NCBI GenBank assembly: GCA_014872805.1
Contig: WKFN01000011.1
Span: 1 to 64,000 of the forward strand
Direction: 5' to 3'
Length of the DNA: 64,000 nucleotides
Source of the DNA: Opacimonas sp014872805
GTDB taxonomy: Bacteria; Pseudomonadota; Gammaproteobacteria; Enterobacterales; Alteromonadaceae
Position numbers and translations under genes: made by a program. Under the pieces are notes generated by a model, which did not search any database, was not told the origin of the DNA, and saw nothing but the letters and a program-made list of their open reading frames with translations. The first letter of the stretch is position 1; each line of letters opens with the position of its first letter. Positions 35,724-44,561 of this stretch are shown in pieces.

Positions 35724-36662
35724 ATGAAAGTAGCAGTCTTAGGCGCTGCTGGCGGTATCGGCCAAGCATTATCTTTATTACTTAAAACGCAATTGCCTGC
35801 GGGTTCTGAACTTGCGTTATATGACGTTGCTCCAGTGGTTCCTGGTGTTGCGGTTGATTTAAGCCACATCCCAACTGCTGTTGCAGTAACTGGTCATGGT
35901 GCGGATAATTTAGCAGACGCATTAACAGGTTGTGATATTGTTTTAATTCCAGCGGGTGTGCCTCGTAAGCCTGGTATGGATCGTTCTGATTTATTTAATA
36001 TCAACGCTGGTATTGTAAAAAACTTAGTTGAAGCAATTGCCGACAACTGCCCAAACGCATGTGTTGGCATCATTACTAACCCTGTGAACACGACAGTTGC
36101 GATTGCAGCCGAAACCTTGAAAGCAAAAGGCGTTTACGACAAAAACAAATTGTTCGGTGTGACCACGCTTGACGTAATCCGTGCTGAAGCGTTTGTTGCT
36201 GAAGCAAAAGGTCTAAATGTCGCTGATGTTCACGTACCAGTGATCGGTGGTCACTCAGGTACGACTATTCTTCCTTTGCTTTCTCAAGTTGAAGGCGCAT
36301 CTTTCTCTGATGAAGAAGTTGCGGCGCTTACTACTCGTATCCAAAATGCCGGTACTGAGGTTGTTGAAGCGAAAGCGGGTGGCGGTTCTGCTACATTATC
36401 AATGGGCCAAGCGGCTGCGCGTTTCTGTTTATCCCTTGTTGCAGCAATGCAAGGTGAAGAGGTTACTGAGTACACTTACGTACAAGTTGATGGCTCTGAT
36501 GACGCAGCATTCTTTGCGCACCCAGTACGTTTAGGTAAAAACGGCGTAGAAGAAATTTTATCCTACGGAGAATTAAGTGCATTTGAACAACAAGCGAAAG
36601 CGGACATGTTAGATGGCCTACGTGGCGATATTCAACTAGGTGTTGATTTCGTTAACGGTTAA
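35724..36662 (+). CDS. mdh: Malate dehydrogenase (NAD-dependent)
   Basis: Mdh interconverts malate and oxaloacetate in the TCA cycle. The 312-residue length is that of the gammaproteobacterial/mitochondrial type. It has the NAD-binding loop GAAGGIGQ (residues 7-14), the substrate-binding arginines in AGVPRKPGMDRSD, NPVNTTVAI, and the catalytic histidine in PVIGGHSGTTILPL. A good ribosome binding site (TAGGAGA) precedes the ATG. Codon use indicates high expression. The adjoining argR and ppc genes are on the opposite strand, and a terminator follows. Confidence 0.98.
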   Translation: MKVAVLGAAGGIGQALSLLLKTQLPAGSELALYDVAPVVPGVAVDLSHIPTAVAVTGHGADNLADALTGCDIVLIPAGVPRKPGMDRSDLFNINAGIVKNLVEAIADNCPNACVGIITNPVNTTVAIAAETLKAKGVYDKNKLFGVTTLDVIRAEAFVAEAKGLNVADVHVPVIGGHSGTTILPLLSQVEGASFSDEEVAALTTRIQNAGTEVVEAKAGGGSATLSMGQAAARFCLSLVAAMQGEEVTEYTYVQVDGSDDAAFFAHPVRLGKNGVEEILSYGELSAFEQQAKADMLDGLRGDIQLGVDFVNG

Positions 36663-36678
36663 TCCGATGTAGAATACC

Positions 36679-36711
36679 AAAAGGGTAGCTCTAAGTAGCT
36701 ACCCTTTTTTT
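36679..36711 (+). terminator. Terminator of mdh
   Basis: A 12-bp stem AAAAGGGTAGCT / AGCTACCCTTTT with a 6-base loop is followed by more T. It lies between convergent mdh and ppc; the A run before it could let it work weakly on the other strand too. Confidence 0.92.
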
Positions 36712-36721
36712 ATATATTCGC

Positions 36722-39346
36722 CTATCCAGTGTTGCGAATACCAATAGCAATACCTGCAATCGTCACCATCATGGCCCGCTCAGCAGGACTCATACCATCA
36801 ATGGCTTCATTTTTACGAATGCGGTCGAGCAGTTCAATCTGCAAGTAATGCAAAGGCTGAAGGTAGTCTGCGCGAATATGCAATGAGTTTGCACCAACCG
36901 GATCGTCTTGCAACACATCCGCTTTGTGAGTCAGTTCTAGGAGCTTTTCTCTGCTAAAGGTGAGCTCTGCACGTAACTTGTCACCAAAATGGCGTAGTTT
37001 ATCTTCTACTAAGCGTTCGTCATAGGCTTTCGCAATGTGCAAATCAGCTTTAGCAAACACCATATCCAGCATTGAGAGCCGAGATGCAAAAAATGGCCAA
37101 GTCGCCAACATTTCATTAATTGTTTCAGCGTGCTCTTCATAGGTTTGCATAATCGCTGGCATGACTCCTAACCACGCTGGCAGAACTAAACGAGTTTGTG
37201 CCCAAGCAAAAATCCAAGGGATTGCCCGCAGACTTTCTACGCCACCGTGTGGGTTGCGTTTCGCTGGGCGAGAACCAAGTGGCAATTTGCCAAGCTCTTG
37301 TTCAGGAGTGGCTTGGCGGAAATACGGCACGAATTCAGGGTCTGTTCTAACGATATCGCGATAGTTATCTCGTCCATAATCCGCCATTTGTGTCATGACC
37401 GCACGCCATTCAGATTTTGGCTGTGGCGGTGGGAACAACTTGGCTTCTATAATGGCACTGGCATAAATACCTAAGCTGCGTTTGGCAATAGCTGACATTC
37501 CGAATTTGTAGCGAATGGTTTCACCTTGCTCGGTAATACGGAAGCCACCATCTAATGATCCTGGGGGTTGGGATAATATAGCGGTATGCGAGGGCAGGCC
37601 ACCACGTCCAATAGTACCACCGCGCCCGTGGAATAATGTTAGACCAACATTGGCTTCACGTGTGACATTGACTAACGCTTCTTGAGCTTGGTATTGAGCC
37701 CAACCGGCCGCGAGGGCACCTGCGTCTTTCGCTGAGTCTGAATAACCAATCATAATATATTGATTGGAGGTTAAGCGTTTGCGATAGCCATCTATTTTGA
37801 GTAGTTGCTCAATGACTTGTGCTGAACGATTTAAATCGTCTAACGTCTCAAATAAAGGCGCGACAGGCATCTGCCAATTGACGCGACATTGTTGTAACAA
37901 TAACTGTACTGCCAATACATCGGATGCGTAAGAAGCCATCGAAATGATATAAATGCCAAAAGCATTCGCATCATTATTAGCAATGGTATGACACGTATCT
38001 AATACTTCCTTTACCTCAGCGGAAGGCTGCCAATCAGTTTGCCAGGCATTGGGGAACAAGGGACGTTTGGATTGCAACTCTTTGAGTAAGAAGCTGACTT
38101 TCTCATCTTCTGTCCATTGAGCATAATCGCCATAACCAAGATATTGACATACCTCGGCGATGGCATTGGCATGCCGCTCAGAGTCTTGCCGAATATCTAA
38201 TTTGATCAAATGCATACCAAAACAATGTGCCCGTCTGATGGTATCTAATAAAGCACCATTCGCAATCTGTGACATACCGTTTTGCACCAACGATCGATAA
38301 CACAACATCAAGGGTTCAATCAGTTCGGCTTGATTTTGGATCCATTTTTCTGGATCAGTGGGACGGTCATTCAAAATATCGTCAATACCGTCTTTGGTGG
38401 CGCGTAAGCGTTTCACCAGAGGGCGTAATATTGCCCGATACGGTTCCATCACATCACCTACTTTGTGACGGATTTCATCTGAGCATCGTGACATAGACAA
38501 TTCAACTTGCAATGTGCTGATATCTTGAGCAAACAATTTGGCGGCTCTTCTGCGAGCTAGGTGCAAGACTGTTTGTGTGACTTGGTGTGTCACAAATGGA
38601 TTGCCGTCGCGGTCACCGCCCATCCAAGAACTAATTTGCACTGGTTTAGCATCAATTGGCAATTTGATTTGGTATTCGTGTTGCAGCCTTAGATCTAAAT
38701 CACGCATGAAGTTAGGAATGGCATCCCATAATGAGTTTTCGATCACTGAAAAGCCCCAGGTGGCTTCATCCACTGGGGTCGGGCGCTGATTGCGAATTTC
38801 TTCAGTGTGCCACGCCTGTGCGACCAAATCTGCTACCCTGTGAGCGAGTTGGCGCTTATCTTGTTCATTGAGTTGCTCGCGTTTTTGGCGTCGAATACAC
38901 TCTGCCAACATGGCGTGCTTATGGATTAGAGTACGACGAGTAACCTCCGTCGGGTGTGCGGTTAACACTAGGTCAATATGCAGCTCATTAACAGCTTGAT
39001 AGATATCTTCAGGTGATTTTTGAGACTTTTTGAGATGTTCAAATAATGTATCAACCGAATCGTCAATCTGTTGCGATGCGTTAAACTCTTGCTCAGCGAT
39101 GTTAGCTAGGTTCAAAAACTGGGCAAATGAACGAGCAACAACCATTAGGTCATCATCACTCATGCTGGAAAAAATAGCAGCGAGTTCGGTGTTGGCGTTC
39201 ACATCACCTTTATGGCCTTTGCGTCCGAGTTTGCGTACGTGCTCAATTTTGTCGAGCCAACCTTGGCCTAAATCCTTTTGAATGGTTTGTCCTAATAGCT
39301 CACCTAATCCACGGACAGTGGATTTGAGTTCTGCATCATATTGCAT
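36722..39346 (-). CDS. ppc: Phosphoenolpyruvate carboxylase
   Basis: Ppc makes oxaloacetate from phosphoenolpyruvate and bicarbonate, refilling the TCA cycle. The 874-residue length fits the bacterial enzyme. Motifs are VLTAHPTEVTRRT with the catalytic histidine, WMGGDRDGNPFVT, the substrate loop FHGRGGTIGRGGLPSH, IGYSDSAKDAG, and the C-terminal end RNTG, which in E. coli lies next to the aspartate inhibitor site. It is transcribed alone on the minus strand and faces mdh. With pckA at 54706 it sets the direction of carbon flow between C3 and C4 acids. Confidence 0.98.
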   Translation of the reverse strand: MQYDAELKSTVRGLGELLGQTIQKDLGQGWLDKIEHVRKLGRKGHKGDVNANTELAAIFSSMSDDDLMVVARSFAQFLNLANIAEQEFNASQQIDDSVDTLFEHLKKSQKSPEDIYQAVNELHIDLVLTAHPTEVTRRTLIHKHAMLAECIRRQKREQLNEQDKRQLAHRVADLVAQAWHTEEIRNQRPTPVDEATWGFSVIENSLWDAIPNFMRDLDLRLQHEYQIKLPIDAKPVQISSWMGGDRDGNPFVTHQVTQTVLHLARRRAAKLFAQDISTLQVELSMSRCSDEIRHKVGDVMEPYRAILRPLVKRLRATKDGIDDILNDRPTDPEKWIQNQAELIEPLMLCYRSLVQNGMSQIANGALLDTIRRAHCFGMHLIKLDIRQDSERHANAIAEVCQYLGYGDYAQWTEDEKVSFLLKELQSKRPLFPNAWQTDWQPSAEVKEVLDTCHTIANNDANAFGIYIISMASYASDVLAVQLLLQQCRVNWQMPVAPLFETLDDLNRSAQVIEQLLKIDGYRKRLTSNQYIMIGYSDSAKDAGALAAGWAQYQAQEALVNVTREANVGLTLFHGRGGTIGRGGLPSHTAILSQPPGSLDGGFRITEQGETIRYKFGMSAIAKRSLGIYASAIIEAKLFPPPQPKSEWRAVMTQMADYGRDNYRDIVRTDPEFVPYFRQATPEQELGKLPLGSRPAKRNPHGGVESLRAIPWIFAWAQTRLVLPAWLGVMPAIMQTYEEHAETINEMLATWPFFASRLSMLDMVFAKADLHIAKAYDERLVEDKLRHFGDKLRAELTFSREKLLELTHKADVLQDDPVGANSLHIRADYLQPLHYLQIELLDRIRKNEAIDGMSPAERAMMVTIAGIAIGIRNTG

Positions 39347-39530
39347 TATTTATCCTAAAATCTCTTACCTGATATATACAATAAAAAACAATGAGACGTT
39401 TGTCTAAACCTTTCGGCTATAAATTATTCATAAAACTGGCAGTTCGGTGTGATACAATAGGAGATTGAAGTAAGTTCTATTGGTTTTATTGCTCATAGGA
39501 CGTTAAGTAATATCCTATGAGGGAGTAAAC

Positions 39531-40151
39531 ATGTCAGATAAATACGAAAATATTGAGAGCCAAGCGAGTTACGGAATTGGTTATCAGATGGGCAAGCAAA
39601 TTGCCTCGAACCCTTTTGAAGGTTTGTCATTAGAAGCGATTATTGCAGGTGTACAGGATGGTTTTTTGGGCAACAGTAGTGCCGTCGACAATGACACCTT
39701 AGGCGCCGCATTTAGCGAAATCCACAAACGCATGCAAGCAGAAAAATCCAAGGCGTTTGAAGAAAATATTGCAGCAGGTAATGCTTATTTAGCAGAAAAT
39801 GGCGCTAAAGAAGGTGTGACTACGACTGCATCTGGATTGCAGTTCGAAGTCATTCATTCAGGCAGTGGTGAATCACCGAGTGCCGAATCTGTCGTGCGTG
39901 TTGATTATCACGGTACCTTAATTAATGGGCAAGTGTTTGATTCATCTTACGATCGTGGCCAACCTGCAGAGTTCCCAGTCAATGGCGTTATTAAAGGCTG
40001 GACCGAGGCATTGCAACTCATGTCAGTTGGCGATAAATGGCGTTTAACTATTCCAAGTGAATTAGCATACGGCGAACAAGGCGCAGGGGGCGCGATAGCA
40101 CCGTACAGCACCTTGGTGTTTGAGGTAGAGTTGCACGAGATTATCAGCTAA
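39531..40151 (+). CDS. fklB: FKBP-type peptidyl-prolyl isomerase FklB
   Basis: The 206-residue enzyme has exactly the length of E. coli FklB. An N-terminal helical dimerisation domain (residues 8-95; QASYGIGYQMGKQI) precedes the FKBP domain (VRVDYHGTLINGQVFDSSYDRGQPAEFPVNGVI is represented by its pieces DYHGTLI, VFDSSYDRG, FPVNGVI; then WRLTIPSELAYG). It speeds proline isomerisation in protein folding. No signal peptide is present, so it is cytoplasmic. It stands alone, with its own GAGGGAG ribosome binding site and terminator. Confidence 0.95.
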   Translation: MSDKYENIESQASYGIGYQMGKQIASNPFEGLSLEAIIAGVQDGFLGNSSAVDNDTLGAAFSEIHKRMQAEKSKAFEENIAAGNAYLAENGAKEGVTTTASGLQFEVIHSGSGESPSAESVVRVDYHGTLINGQVFDSSYDRGQPAEFPVNGVIKGWTEALQLMSVGDKWRLTIPSELAYGEQGAGGAIAPYSTLVFEVELHEIIS

Positions 40152-40176
40152 ACATAGATAACTAAAAGCTATTTTA

Positions 40177-40201
40177 AATGCCCTCTTTTGAGGGCTTTTT
40201 T
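40177..40201 (+). terminator. Terminator of fklB
   Basis: Stem GCCCTC / GAGGGC with a TTTT loop, flanked by A on the left and followed by six T. Confidence 0.92.
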
Positions 40202-40226
40202 CATTGAGTAACAAACAAAATAGACG

Positions 40227-40243
40227 GACTTGCCCGACCAGTT
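40227..40243. promoter_or_regulatory. FadR-like operator upstream of fabV
   Basis: Read on the minus strand the 17 bases are AACTGGTCGGGCAAGTC, which agrees with the FadR consensus (AACTGGTCnGACCAGTT) at most positions, including an intact AACTGGTC half. It is centred about 38 bases before the start expected from the -10-like TACAAT at 40261, the place from which FadR activates fabA and fabB in E. coli. A second half-site TTGGTC lies at 40251-40256. The consensus is from memory and no fadR gene is in the window. Confidence 0.45.
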
Positions 40244-40303
40244 TTACAGGTTGGTCAGTTTACAATATACACATAACGGCTACATTGCTTTTAGGAGAAA
40301 TAG

Positions 40304-41482
40304 ATGGTTATCAAACCAAAAGTTCGTGGGTTTATTTGCACAAACGCCCATCCAATTGGGTGTGCACATAATGTGGCACAACAAATTGAATACGTCCAAT
40401 CACAACAACTAGAAAGTGCTGATGCACCCAAAAACGTCTTGGTTATTGGATGTTCTACCGGATATGGCTTGGCTTCCCGTATTACCTCTTCATTTGGGTA
40501 CGGAGCGAAAACTTTAGGCGTATGTTTTGAAAAAGCGCCTACTGAACGCAAAACTGGTACAGCTGGTTGGTATAATACCGCAGCATTTCATGCCCAAGCA
40601 AAGCAGGCTGGAATTGAAGCACACACGATTAATGGTGATGCATTTTCTAACGAGTTAAAAGATCAAGTGATCGAAAAGCTTAGAGAAATGGGTAAAGTCG
40701 ACATGGTGATTTATTCTCTTGCCTCACCACGACGTACCGATCCTGTGACCGGTGAAACGTTCAAATCGACCCTAAAACCAGTTGGCCAAGCTTACACGAC
40801 TAAAACTTATGATACCGACAAAGATTTAGTGCATGATGTGTCGTTAGAGCCGGCAACAGAGGAAGAAATTGCTCATACCATCAAGGTTATGGGCGGGGAA
40901 GATTGGGAATTATGGCTCAATGCCCTAGCCGATGCTGATTTGCTTGCAGAGGGCTGTAAAACTACTGCTTACACCTATATTGGTAAAGAATTAACTTGGC
41001 CAATTTATGGTTCTGCTACCATCGGTAAAGCTAAAGAAGATTTAGATCGTGCGGCAAGTGTACTTAACACTAAATTTGCAGGGCTTGGTTTAGAGGCTCA
41101 CGTTTCGTCTCTAAAAGCGTTGGTCACGCAAGCATCCTCAGCCATTCCTGTTATGCCGTTATACATATCGCTGATTTATAGAGTAATGAAAGAAGAAGGG
41201 ACACATGAAGGCTGTATCGAACAGATTGTGGGTTTGTACAGAGATTGTTTGCTAAATGATAACGCCCAAACGGATGAAGTAAATCGCTATCGCATGGATG
41301 GCAAAGAAACCAATGATGCTACTCAAGCCAAAATTGCAACTTTGTGGGATCAAGTTACGCAAGAAACCTTCCATCAATTGAGCGATTATGCAGGGTACCA
41401 CCAGGAGTTTTTGCACCTGTTTGGCTTTGCCTTTAAAGAAGTTGATTACGAAGCGGATGTGGATCCTGTTGTCAATTGGTAG
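40304..41482 (+). CDS. fabV: Enoyl-ACP reductase FabV
   Basis: FabV performs the last reduction of each fatty-acid elongation cycle using NADH and is the triclosan-insensitive type found in Vibrio and Pseudomonas. The 392-residue enzyme shows the NAD-binding VLVIGCSTGYGLASRI, YSLASPRRTDP, and the FabV-specific active site Y-x8-K with Tyr235 and Lys244 in PIYGSATIGKAK. RBS TAGGAGA lies just upstream of ATG. A FadR-like site and a -10-like TACAAT precede it, suggesting control by fatty acids. The gene is monocistronic with a terminator at 41532. No fabI is seen in the window. Confidence 0.97.
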   Translation: MVIKPKVRGFICTNAHPIGCAHNVAQQIEYVQSQQLESADAPKNVLVIGCSTGYGLASRITSSFGYGAKTLGVCFEKAPTERKTGTAGWYNTAAFHAQAKQAGIEAHTINGDAFSNELKDQVIEKLREMGKVDMVIYSLASPRRTDPVTGETFKSTLKPVGQAYTTKTYDTDKDLVHDVSLEPATEEEIAHTIKVMGGEDWELWLNALADADLLAEGCKTTAYTYIGKELTWPIYGSATIGKAKEDLDRAASVLNTKFAGLGLEAHVSSLKALVTQASSAIPVMPLYISLIYRVMKEEGTHEGCIEQIVGLYRDCLLNDNAQTDEVNRYRMDGKETNDATQAKIATLWDQVTQETFHQLSDYAGYHQEFLHLFGFAFKEVDYEADVDPVVNW

Positions 41483-41531
41483 TGAGGAAGATTGGTTATA
41501 CCAAAGTCGCAATGACTGAAATACCTTGTAT

Positions 41532-41556
41532 AAACCGCCGAAATGGCGGTTTATTG
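41532..41556 (+). terminator. Terminator of fabV
   Basis: Stem AAACCGCC / GGCGGTTT with a GAAAT loop, followed by a short T-rich stretch, 50 bases after the fabV stop. Confidence 0.82.
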
Positions 41557-41897
41557 CTGTTTAAAGATAGGCTTATATGGGATCTGGCAGTTTTGTTGAA
41601 CACAAGTCGTATAGTAATCTTTCATTCCCTTAGATATTCTGTCGATAGATAATGGATTACGGATGATTTTTCCTTTATAATCCGCGGGTTTTAATTAAAG
41701 CATTTGTTGTTTGTATAAGTGTGGGTTTGACAAATGCTCATGAAAGATTCTGCTGAAAGCACCGAGATAACTGTTATCAAGCGTGTGAAAAAAACAATAA
41801 TATTCTAAGCAGCCATTCAGCCTCGAGATGTGGGTGATGGTCTGAACAGAGAAAGTGGGCATTAGAATAAACCTTCAATAACAATAAATTGATTTGT

Positions 41898-41927
41898 TTA
41901 ACAACACCGTGACAATAAAATTATACT
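41898..41927 (+). promoter_or_regulatory. Candidate promoter of the nqr operon
   Basis: TTAACA (41898-41903) and TATACT (41922-41927) are separated by 18 bases. The predicted start near 41934 would give a leader of about 70 bases for nqrA. This is the best promoter-like pair in the region. Confidence 0.5.
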
Positions 41928-41928
41928 G

Positions 41929-41972
41929 ATTAGCCAAGTCATTCCAGGTTTGTGCGTGATGCTTTGGCTAAT
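41929..41972 (+). repeat. Inverted repeat at the predicted 5' end of nqr mRNA
   Basis: ATTAGCCAA (41929-41937) and TTGGCTAAT (41964-41972) can pair over 9 bp around a 26-base loop. If transcription starts as predicted, most of the stem sits at the extreme 5' end of the mRNA, where such stems often protect from decay. It could instead be a DNA operator. No T tract follows, so it is not a terminator. Confidence 0.5.
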
Positions 41973-42002
41973 TAGTATCCAAACAGAGTAGTGCAATTGC
42001 TT

Positions 42003-43346
42003 ATGTTACATAAAATAAAGAAAGGACTAGACCTTCCTATTTCGGGGTCTCCGGCACAGCAAATCCACGATGGGGTTGCCGTGACGCAGGTCGCGATTTT
42101 GGGTGAGGAATACGTGGGTATGCGTCCAACCATGCATGTCCAAGTAGGTGACTCGGTCAAAAAAGGCCAAGTTTTGTTTGAAGACAAGAAAAACCCAGGC
42201 GTCAAATACACCGCTCCAGCAAGCGGTACAGTGTCTGCAGTAAACCGTGGTGCAAAGCGCGTGTTGCAATCTGTTGTAATCGATATGGCAGGTGATGACG
42301 CTGTGGCTTTTGACGCGTTCGCAGCGGATAAACTGGCGGGCTTAACGCGTGATAAAGTCGAGCAGCAACTGGTTGAATCAGGCTTATGGACAGCGTTGCG
42401 TACACGTCCATACAGCAAAGCTCCGACCCTTGGCAGTCAACCAAATGCGATTTTTGTCAATGCCATGGATACCAATCCATTGGCCGCTGATCCAACGGTA
42501 ATCATCGCTGAGCGCAATGATGATTTCGTCAACGGTTTGAATGTGTTATCAAACCTTACTGAAGGCAAATTGTATGTTTCTAAAGCAGCAAACGCGTCAG
42601 TAGATACTGGCAACGCCAAGGTTGAGGTGCATGAGTTTGCTGGACCACATCCTGCAGGTTTGGTTGGCACGCATATTCATATGCTTGATGCAGTAGGTGC
42701 GACCAAGTTTAACTGGCACATCAACTACCAAGACGTCATTGCGGTTGGCGCACTATTTACGACTGGCCAGCTTGATGCTTCTCGCGTTGTCGCTTTGGCC
42801 GGCCCAGCAGCAAAGAACCCACGTTTAGTTCGCACTGTAATTGGTGCGTCACTAGACCAACTTATTGCAAACGAAACCACGCTAGATAATACTCGTGTCA
42901 TCTCTGGCTCAGTACTGCACGGTACAACCGCAGCAGGTCCTCATGCGTACTTAGGTCGTTATCATTTGCAAGTATCTCTGATTGAAGAAGATAAAGAAAA
43001 GCGCTTGTTTGGTTGGATTACACCAGGCGGCGATAAACATTCAGTAACGCGTGCTTACCTCGGTCATCTTGCAGGCAAACGCCTGTTTAATATGACTTCT
43101 ACAACAAACGGTTCTGATCGTTCTATGGTGCCAATCGGCAACTACGAGCGTGTGATGCCGTTGGATATCTTACCAACTTTGTTATTGCGTGACATCATCG
43201 CAGGAGATACTGATACAGCTCAGAAAATGGGTTGTTTAGAACTCGATGAGGAAGATTTGGCATTGTGTTCTTATGTTTGCCCTGGCAAATATAATTATGG
43301 CCCAATCTTGCGTGATTGTTTAACCAAAATTGAATTAGAGGGTTAA
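42003..43346 (+). CDS. nqrA: Na+-translocating NADH:quinone reductase subunit A
   Basis: NqrA is the peripheral subunit of the six-subunit sodium pump Na+-NQR, on the cytoplasmic side, and contributes to quinone binding. The start is taken at ATG 42003 to give MLHKIKKGLDLPISGSP, matching the family N-terminus MIKIKKGLDLPI; GTG 41991 would add four residues. The 447-residue product ends in the typical cysteine-containing segment ALCSYVCPGKYNYGPILR. nqrB follows after 3 bases. All six nqr genes are in the canonical order A-F. Confidence 0.96.
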   Translation: MLHKIKKGLDLPISGSPAQQIHDGVAVTQVAILGEEYVGMRPTMHVQVGDSVKKGQVLFEDKKNPGVKYTAPASGTVSAVNRGAKRVLQSVVIDMAGDDAVAFDAFAADKLAGLTRDKVEQQLVESGLWTALRTRPYSKAPTLGSQPNAIFVNAMDTNPLAADPTVIIAERNDDFVNGLNVLSNLTEGKLYVSKAANASVDTGNAKVEVHEFAGPHPAGLVGTHIHMLDAVGATKFNWHINYQDVIAVGALFTTGQLDASRVVALAGPAAKNPRLVRTVIGASLDQLIANETTLDNTRVISGSVLHGTTAAGPHAYLGRYHLQVSLIEEDKEKRLFGWITPGGDKHSVTRAYLGHLAGKRLFNMTSTTNGSDRSMVPIGNYERVMPLDILPTLLLRDIIAGDTDTAQKMGCLELDEEDLALCSYVCPGKYNYGPILRDCLTKIELEG

Positions 43347-43349
43347 CCA

Positions 43350-44561
43350 ATGGGTTTAAAAGCATATTTAGAAAAAATTGAACCGGATTTTGAGCCGGGT
43401 GGCAAGCACGAAAAATGGTACGCACTCTATGAAGCAGTTGCGACGATTTTTTACACGCCTGGTAAAGTCAATAAATCCTCAACTCACGTACGTGATAGCA
43501 TCGATTTAAAACGCATCATGATTATGGTGTGGATGGCGACTTTCCCTGCGATGTTTTACGGCATGTACAACATCGGTAATCAAGCAAATATTGCTATTTT
43601 GGCCGGTGCTACTTTACCAGATGCATGGCAAGCAGCATTATTTACTGCGTTAGGCGGTCAATTAGGCGTTGCCGATGCGTCTGCATTAACGCTGTTTTTC
43701 TACGGAGCATGTTGGTGGTTACCGATTTATGCGGTGACATTTGCTGTAGGTGGTTTCTGGGAGGTTTTATTTGCCTCAGTGCGTAAGCACGAAGTGAATG
43801 AAGGCTTCTTCGTTACCTCCGTACTATTTGCACTGACGTTACCGGCTACAGTACCTTTATGGCAAGTAGCATTGGGTATTACCTTCGGTGTGGTTATCGC
43901 CAAAGAAGTATTTGGTGGTACCGGACGTAACTTCCTTAATCCAGCGTTGTCTGGTCGTGCTTTCTTGTATTTTGCTTATCCAGCGCAGATGTCAGGTGAC
44001 TCAATTTGGGTGGCGGCTGACGGTTACTCTGGTGCAACATGGTTAAGCCAAGCGGCATCAGGCACTATGGACTTCTCTGACATGGCTGCATGGACTCAAG
44101 CCTTCCTAGGTAATATCCAAGGTTCTGCTGGTGAAGTCTCAACGTTGGCGATTATGCTCGGTGGCTTATTTATTATCTATTTACGTATTGCAAGCTGGCG
44201 CATCGTTGCAGGTGTCCTTTTTGGTGTGATTTTCTTATCCACAATATTAAATATGGTCGCTCCTGCAGATAACCCATCTCATTACCTGGCTATGCCTTGG
44301 TACTGGCACATGGTCATAGGTGGTATGGCGTTTGGTATGTTCTTTATGGCAACGGACCCAGTTTCTGCCTCGTTCACAGACACAGGGAAATGGGCGTATG
44401 GTTTCTTCATCGGTATGATGACAGTCATCGTTCGTGTTTTAAACCCTGCTTTTCCTGAAGGTATTATGCTTGCAATTCTATTCGCAAACTTGTGGGCACC
44501 ATTATTCGATTATTTCGTTGCACAGAGCAACATCAAACGGAGGGTTGCACGTGTCAGCTAA
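43350..44561 (+). CDS. nqrB: Na+-translocating NADH:quinone reductase subunit B
   Basis: The 403-residue integral membrane subunit with about ten helices carries covalently bound FMN and riboflavin and part of the sodium path. The flavinylation motif is DGYSGATW, giving Thr230 as the FMN attachment site through a phosphoester bond made by ApbE. GTGRNFLNPALSGRAFLYF and the C-terminal domain are typical. Its 3' end overlaps the start of nqrC by 11 bases. Confidence 0.97.
   Translation: MGLKAYLEKIEPDFEPGGKHEKWYALYEAVATIFYTPGKVNKSSTHVRDSIDLKRIMIMVWMATFPAMFYGMYNIGNQANIAILAGATLPDAWQAALFTALGGQLGVADASALTLFFYGACWWLPIYAVTFAVGGFWEVLFASVRKHEVNEGFFVTSVLFALTLPATVPLWQVALGITFGVVIAKEVFGGTGRNFLNPALSGRAFLYFAYPAQMSGDSIWVAADGYSGATWLSQAASGTMDFSDMAAWTQAFLGNIQGSAGEVSTLAIMLGGLFIIYLRIASWRIVAGVLFGVIFLSTILNMVAPADNPSHYLAMPWYWHMVIGGMAFGMFFMATDPVSASFTDTGKWAYGFFIGMMTVIVRVLNPAFPEGIMLAILFANLWAPLFDYFVAQSNIKRRVARVS

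Larger units (their letters stand above)
41483..42002 (+). other. 520-base leader/intergenic region before nqrA
   Basis: It holds the fabV terminator, an inverted pair AGCATTTGT/ACAAATGCT around 41698-41738, a candidate nqr promoter and a 5' hairpin, annotated separately. A 24-codon frame at 41734-41808 (MLMKDSAESTEIT...) has no ribosome binding site and I do not call it a gene. The rest is AT-rich and shows nothing I recognise. Confidence 0.6.

Noticed and set aside
41734..41808. 24-codon peptide in the nqr leader
   Set aside because: It has protein-like composition but no ribosome binding site and no family; too short to call.
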